36,845 nucleotides of DNA from positions 1 to 36,845 of the forward strand of contig SHWN01000006.1 of NCBI GenBank assembly GCA_009693795.1, in the 5' to 3' direction. The stretch is from Acetobacteraceae bacterium. GTDB lineage: Bacteria > Pseudomonadota > Alphaproteobacteria > Acetobacterales > Acetobacteraceae. Positions 34,201 to 36,845 of the stretch are shown piece by piece; position 1 is the first letter of the stretch; every line of letters begins with the position of its first letter. Both the position numbers and the translations under genes were made by a program. The notes beneath the pieces are model-generated. The model saw only the letters and a list, made by a program, of their open reading frames with translations, ran no database searches and was not told where the DNA came from.

Positions 34201-35468
34201 GCGATAACCAAGCCATCCAGGTCACCAACCTGCCCTCCGGTCTGCGCGTGGTCACCGAACGGATGGACCGCGTGGAAACCGTGTCCATCGGCGCCTATGT
34301 CGCCACCGGCACGCGGCATGAAACCGAGAGCGAAAACGGCGCCTCGCATTTCCTCGAACACATGGCCTTCAAGGGCACCGAACGGCGAAACGCCACGCAG
34401 ATCGCGGAAGAAGTGGAAGCCGTCGGCGGCCATATCAACGCCTATACCGCGCGCGAGCAAACCGCTTATTACGTGAAGTTATTGAAGGACGACCTCGCCC
34501 TCGGCGCCGATATCGTCGGCGATATCCTGACGCACTCCACGTTTGAGCCGGAGGAACTGGAACGCGAGCGCGGCGTGATCCTGCAAGAAATTGGCCAAGC
34601 GAACGACACGCCGGACGATATTATTTTTGACCGGTTTCAGGAAGTCGCCTTCCCCGATCAGCCGATGGGTCGCCCGGTGCTCGGGACGGAGGAAAACATT
34701 CGCGAAATGCCGCGCAACACTTTGATGAACTATATGCGCAGCCGTTACGCCCCCGCCAATACGGTTCTCGCCGCCGCCGGCAATTTGCAGCACGACGATG
34801 TGGTGGCGCTCGCGAAACAGCATTTTGCCGATCTGCCGGATGCCGCCCCGCCATCGCCCTTGCCCAGTCTTTATCAGGGCGGTGAATTTCGTGAGGCGCG
34901 CGATCTCGATCAGGTGCATATCGTGCTGGGTTTTCCTGGTATTGGATTTTCTGATCCGGATTATTATCCGACGCTGTTACTTTCCACCCTGTTCGGCGGC
35001 GGCATGTCTTCGCGTCTGTTCCAGGAAGTGCGCGAACGCCGTGGCCTAGTTTACTCGGTTTATTCCTTCACCCAGCCTTATACCGACACCGGAATATTCG
35101 GCATCTATGCCGGCACTGGCGAAAGCGAGGCGGAAGAATTGATTCCGGTCACGTTGGAAGAAATCCGCAAGGTGCAGGGTGTGGTGGGTGAGGAAGAACT
35201 CGCCCGGGCGCGGGCGCAGGTAAAAGCGTCCATCCTGATGTCGCTGGAAAGCACCGGCTCGCGCTGCGAGCAGCTGGCGCGGCAGATGCAGCTTTTTGGA
35301 CGCGTCATCCCCACCGCTGAGACCGTTGCCAAGATCACGGCTGTCACCCTCGACGACATCTCCCGCGCTGCGCGGAGGATCTTCCGCGCGAAACCGACGC
35401 TGGCCGTGCTTGGCCCGGCCGAACGCGTGCCGGGCATTGCCGCCATTGCCGACACTTTGGCGGCATGA
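34197..35468 (+). CDS. M16-family zinc peptidase (mitochondrial processing peptidase beta-like)
   Basis: 423 residues. The inverted zinc motif HFLEH (His51, Glu54, His55) in GASHFLEHMAFKGT is followed at the expected distance by Glu131 in RERGVILQE. The glycine-rich LLSTLFGGGMSSRLFQEVRE lies in the C-terminal half. No signal peptide is visible, so it is probably cytosolic. The family is the bacterial kin of the mitochondrial processing peptidase; its substrate in bacteria is generally unknown. Placement directly after thrC is common in Alphaproteobacteria. Overlaps the pmbA start by four bases. Confidence 0.93.
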   Translation: MSDNQAIQVTNLPSGLRVVTERMDRVETVSIGAYVATGTRHETESENGASHFLEHMAFKGTERRNATQIAEEVEAVGGHINAYTAREQTAYYVKLLKDDLALGADIVGDILTHSTFEPEELERERGVILQEIGQANDTPDDIIFDRFQEVAFPDQPMGRPVLGTEENIREMPRNTLMNYMRSRYAPANTVLAAAGNLQHDDVVALAKQHFADLPDAAPPSPLPSLYQGGEFREARDLDQVHIVLGFPGIGFSDPDYYPTLLLSTLFGGGMSSRLFQEVRERRGLVYSVYSFTQPYTDTGIFGIYAGTGESEAEELIPVTLEEIRKVQGVVGEEELARARAQVKASILMSLESTGSRCEQLARQMQLFGRVIPTAETVAKITAVTLDDISRAARRIFRAKPTLAVLGPAERVPGIAAIADTLAA

Positions 35469-36805
35469 GCAGAAAAATGGACGATCTTTCTCTCCTGCAA
35501 GACCTGATCACCCATGCCCGTAAGGCTGGGGCGGATGCGGCGGACGCAGTGCTGGTGGGCGGTGCCTCGCTCTCCGTGGCGCGCCGGTTGGGTAAGACAG
35601 AGCATCTGGAACGCTCGGAAAACCGCGATCTTGGCCTGCGCGTGTTTCTCGGCCAGCGCATCGCCATCGTCTCTGCCACCACGATCGATCCGGCCGGTTT
35701 TTCCGACCTCGCCGAACGTGCCGTAGCTATGGCACGCGTGGTGCCCGAAGATCCGTTTACCAGTCTCGGCGACCCACAAACCCCGGATGATGCCGGGCCA
35801 CTCGATCTGGTCGATCCGCATGAACCCTCCGCCACCGCCCTGGTGGGCCGCGCGGCGGCGGCCGAGGATGCGATGCGCGCCATGCCCGGCATCACCAATT
35901 CCGAAGGCGCGGAGGCCGGTTATGGCCGCAGTGAGGTCACGCTCGTCACTTCCGTCGGCTTTGCCGGGCGCGCCGTGCGCACCAGCCACTCGATCTCTGC
36001 CGTCGCCCTGGCTGGCAGCGGGACGGGGATGCAGCGCGATTACGATTATCATTCCACCGTGCATCTGGCCGATCTGGATGATCCCATCACCATCGGACGC
36101 AACGCGGGTGAGCGCGCCCTGCGCCGGTTGAACCCCGTGCGGCCGAAAACCACCAAAATACCGGTGATCTACGACCCGCGCGTTTCTGGCGGGCTGCTTG
36201 GCTATCTGGCGGGGGCCATCAATGGCGCTGCTATCGCGCGCGGCACCAGCTTTCTAAAGGACAAAATGGGGGCCCGTATCTTCGCCCCTTCCATCATGGT
36301 GCATGACGATCCGCGCCGGCATCGCGGCCTGCGCTCGCGCGTGTTCGATGGCGAGGGAGCGCAGACCCGCGCGCTCACCCTGATAGAAAACGGCGTGCTT
36401 ACCACCTGGCTGCTCGATCTGCGCGCTGCCCGCCAGCTGGGCCTGACATCGACCGGCCATGCCGGGCGCGGCACGTCCGGCCCGCCCTCACCTGGTTCCA
36501 CCAATCTTTACCTTGCACCCGGCGCGCTGAGCCCGGCGGCGCTGATGGCCGATATTAAGGAGGGCCTATATATCACCGAACTGATCGGCTCGGCGGTGAA
36601 CGGGCTGACCGGGGATTACAGCCGGGGCGCGGCCGGCTTCATGATCCGTGAGGGCCAACTAGCTGAAGCCGTCGCTGAAATCACCGTCGCCGGGAATTTG
36701 CTGGAGATGTTCTTGCACCTTACCCCGGCCAATGATCTGGTATTTCGTCGCGGCACTGACGCGCCGACCGTGCGGATCGAGGGCATGACCCTGGCCGGGG
36801 CATAG
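35465..36805 (+). CDS. pmbA: TldD/PmbA-family protein, PmbA (TldE) type
   Basis: 446 residues, the size of PmbA. The order is N-terminal RKAGADAADAVLV, central VIYDPRVSGGLLGYLAGAINGAAIARG, and C-terminal GRGTSGPPSPGSTNLYLAPG and NGLTGDYSRGAAGFMI. No HExxxH zinc motif is present, so it fits the PmbA partner rather than the TldD protease subunit; TldD itself is not in the window. The complex processes small peptides such as microcins and RiPP precursors. Two nearby ATGs (35465 and 35477) are possible starts; the first overlaps the M16 stop. The remaining 40 bases of the window show nothing. Confidence 0.88.
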   Translation: MSRKMDDLSLLQDLITHARKAGADAADAVLVGGASLSVARRLGKTEHLERSENRDLGLRVFLGQRIAIVSATTIDPAGFSDLAERAVAMARVVPEDPFTSLGDPQTPDDAGPLDLVDPHEPSATALVGRAAAAEDAMRAMPGITNSEGAEAGYGRSEVTLVTSVGFAGRAVRTSHSISAVALAGSGTGMQRDYDYHSTVHLADLDDPITIGRNAGERALRRLNPVRPKTTKIPVIYDPRVSGGLLGYLAGAINGAAIARGTSFLKDKMGARIFAPSIMVHDDPRRHRGLRSRVFDGEGAQTRALTLIENGVLTTWLLDLRAARQLGLTSTGHAGRGTSGPPSPGSTNLYLAPGALSPAALMADIKEGLYITELIGSAVNGLTGDYSRGAAGFMIREGQLAEAVAEITVAGNLLEMFLHLTPANDLVFRRGTDAPTVRIEGMTLAGA

Positions 36806-36845
36806 CCTCGACCGAGGCATCTAACCGCTTTCCGCCCGCAACGGC

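Noticed and set aside
35105-36064. 319-codon minus-strand frame across the M16 peptidase and pmbA
   Set aside because: Antisense to two well-supported genes and without recognisable domains.
1-36845. CRISPR arrays, tRNA/rRNA genes, intact insertion sequences or prophage genes
   Set aside because: No regularly spaced repeats, no tRNA-like CCA-ended cloverleaf noticed in the gaps, and no transposase, integrase or phage protein among the reading frames.

Overview
The window is a GC-rich bacterial chromosome segment that reads as Alphaproteobacteria. My best guess is Rhodospirillales/Acetobacterales (Acetobacteraceae-like). Three things point there: the block trpB-trpA-accD-folC facing trxA-addA-addB, followed by a nucleotidyltransferase/kinase pair and tsaE; the AddAB rather than RecBCD recombination nuclease; and REP-like GGGGC...GCCCC palindromes between genes. 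The taxonomic call is inference from gene order and protein similarity recalled from memory; no search was run.

Left part (1-11.1 kb) is accessory metabolism with clear signs of decay. It opens with the 3' part of a CaiB-type CoA-transferase. Next is a three-domain phospholipid-salvage gene (LplT-like flippase, PlsC-like acyltransferase, acyl-ACP synthetase) that is falling apart: the flippase reads through, the acyltransferase has lost its catalytic His, and the synthetase is a relic full of stops and frameshifts up to 4093. A two-subunit thiamine-diphosphate decarboxylase on the minus strand is divergent from tcuA-tcuB (flavoprotein plus iron-sulfur/membrane electron-transfer partner). tcuB ends inside a 107-bp near-perfect hairpin. 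The hairpin abuts an ilvD gene (minus strand) broken by three single-base deletions. A second CaiB-family transferase and a small three-helix membrane protein follow.

Middle part (11.4-16.6 kb): REP-like and long hairpins lie downstream of the potassium transporter gene kup. Then come a TfdA/TauD-type Fe(II)/2-oxoglutarate dioxygenase, a pteridine-reductase-like SDR and folB. The 314-bp convergent gap after folB holds three clustered DnaA-box-like sequences, one a perfect TTATCCACA, in AT-rich DNA. It is a candidate replication origin or DnaA-binding locus.

Right part (16.6-36.8 kb) is mostly housekeeping and compact. A MetX-like alpha/beta hydrolase is divergent from trpB-trpA-accD-folC, whose genes overlap by 4 bases (tryptophan, fatty acid and folate synthesis). 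Opposing it, tsaE-amgK-murU-addB-addA-trxA run on the minus strand (tRNA modification, cell-wall sugar recycling, double-strand-break repair, redox). A ferredoxin/flavodoxin-NADP reductase is coupled to a MAPEG membrane protein, followed by an RHS-repeat relic. The window ends with thrC, an M16 processing peptidase and pmbA, again coupled by 4-base overlaps. I saw no tRNA, rRNA, CRISPR array or intact insertion sequence.
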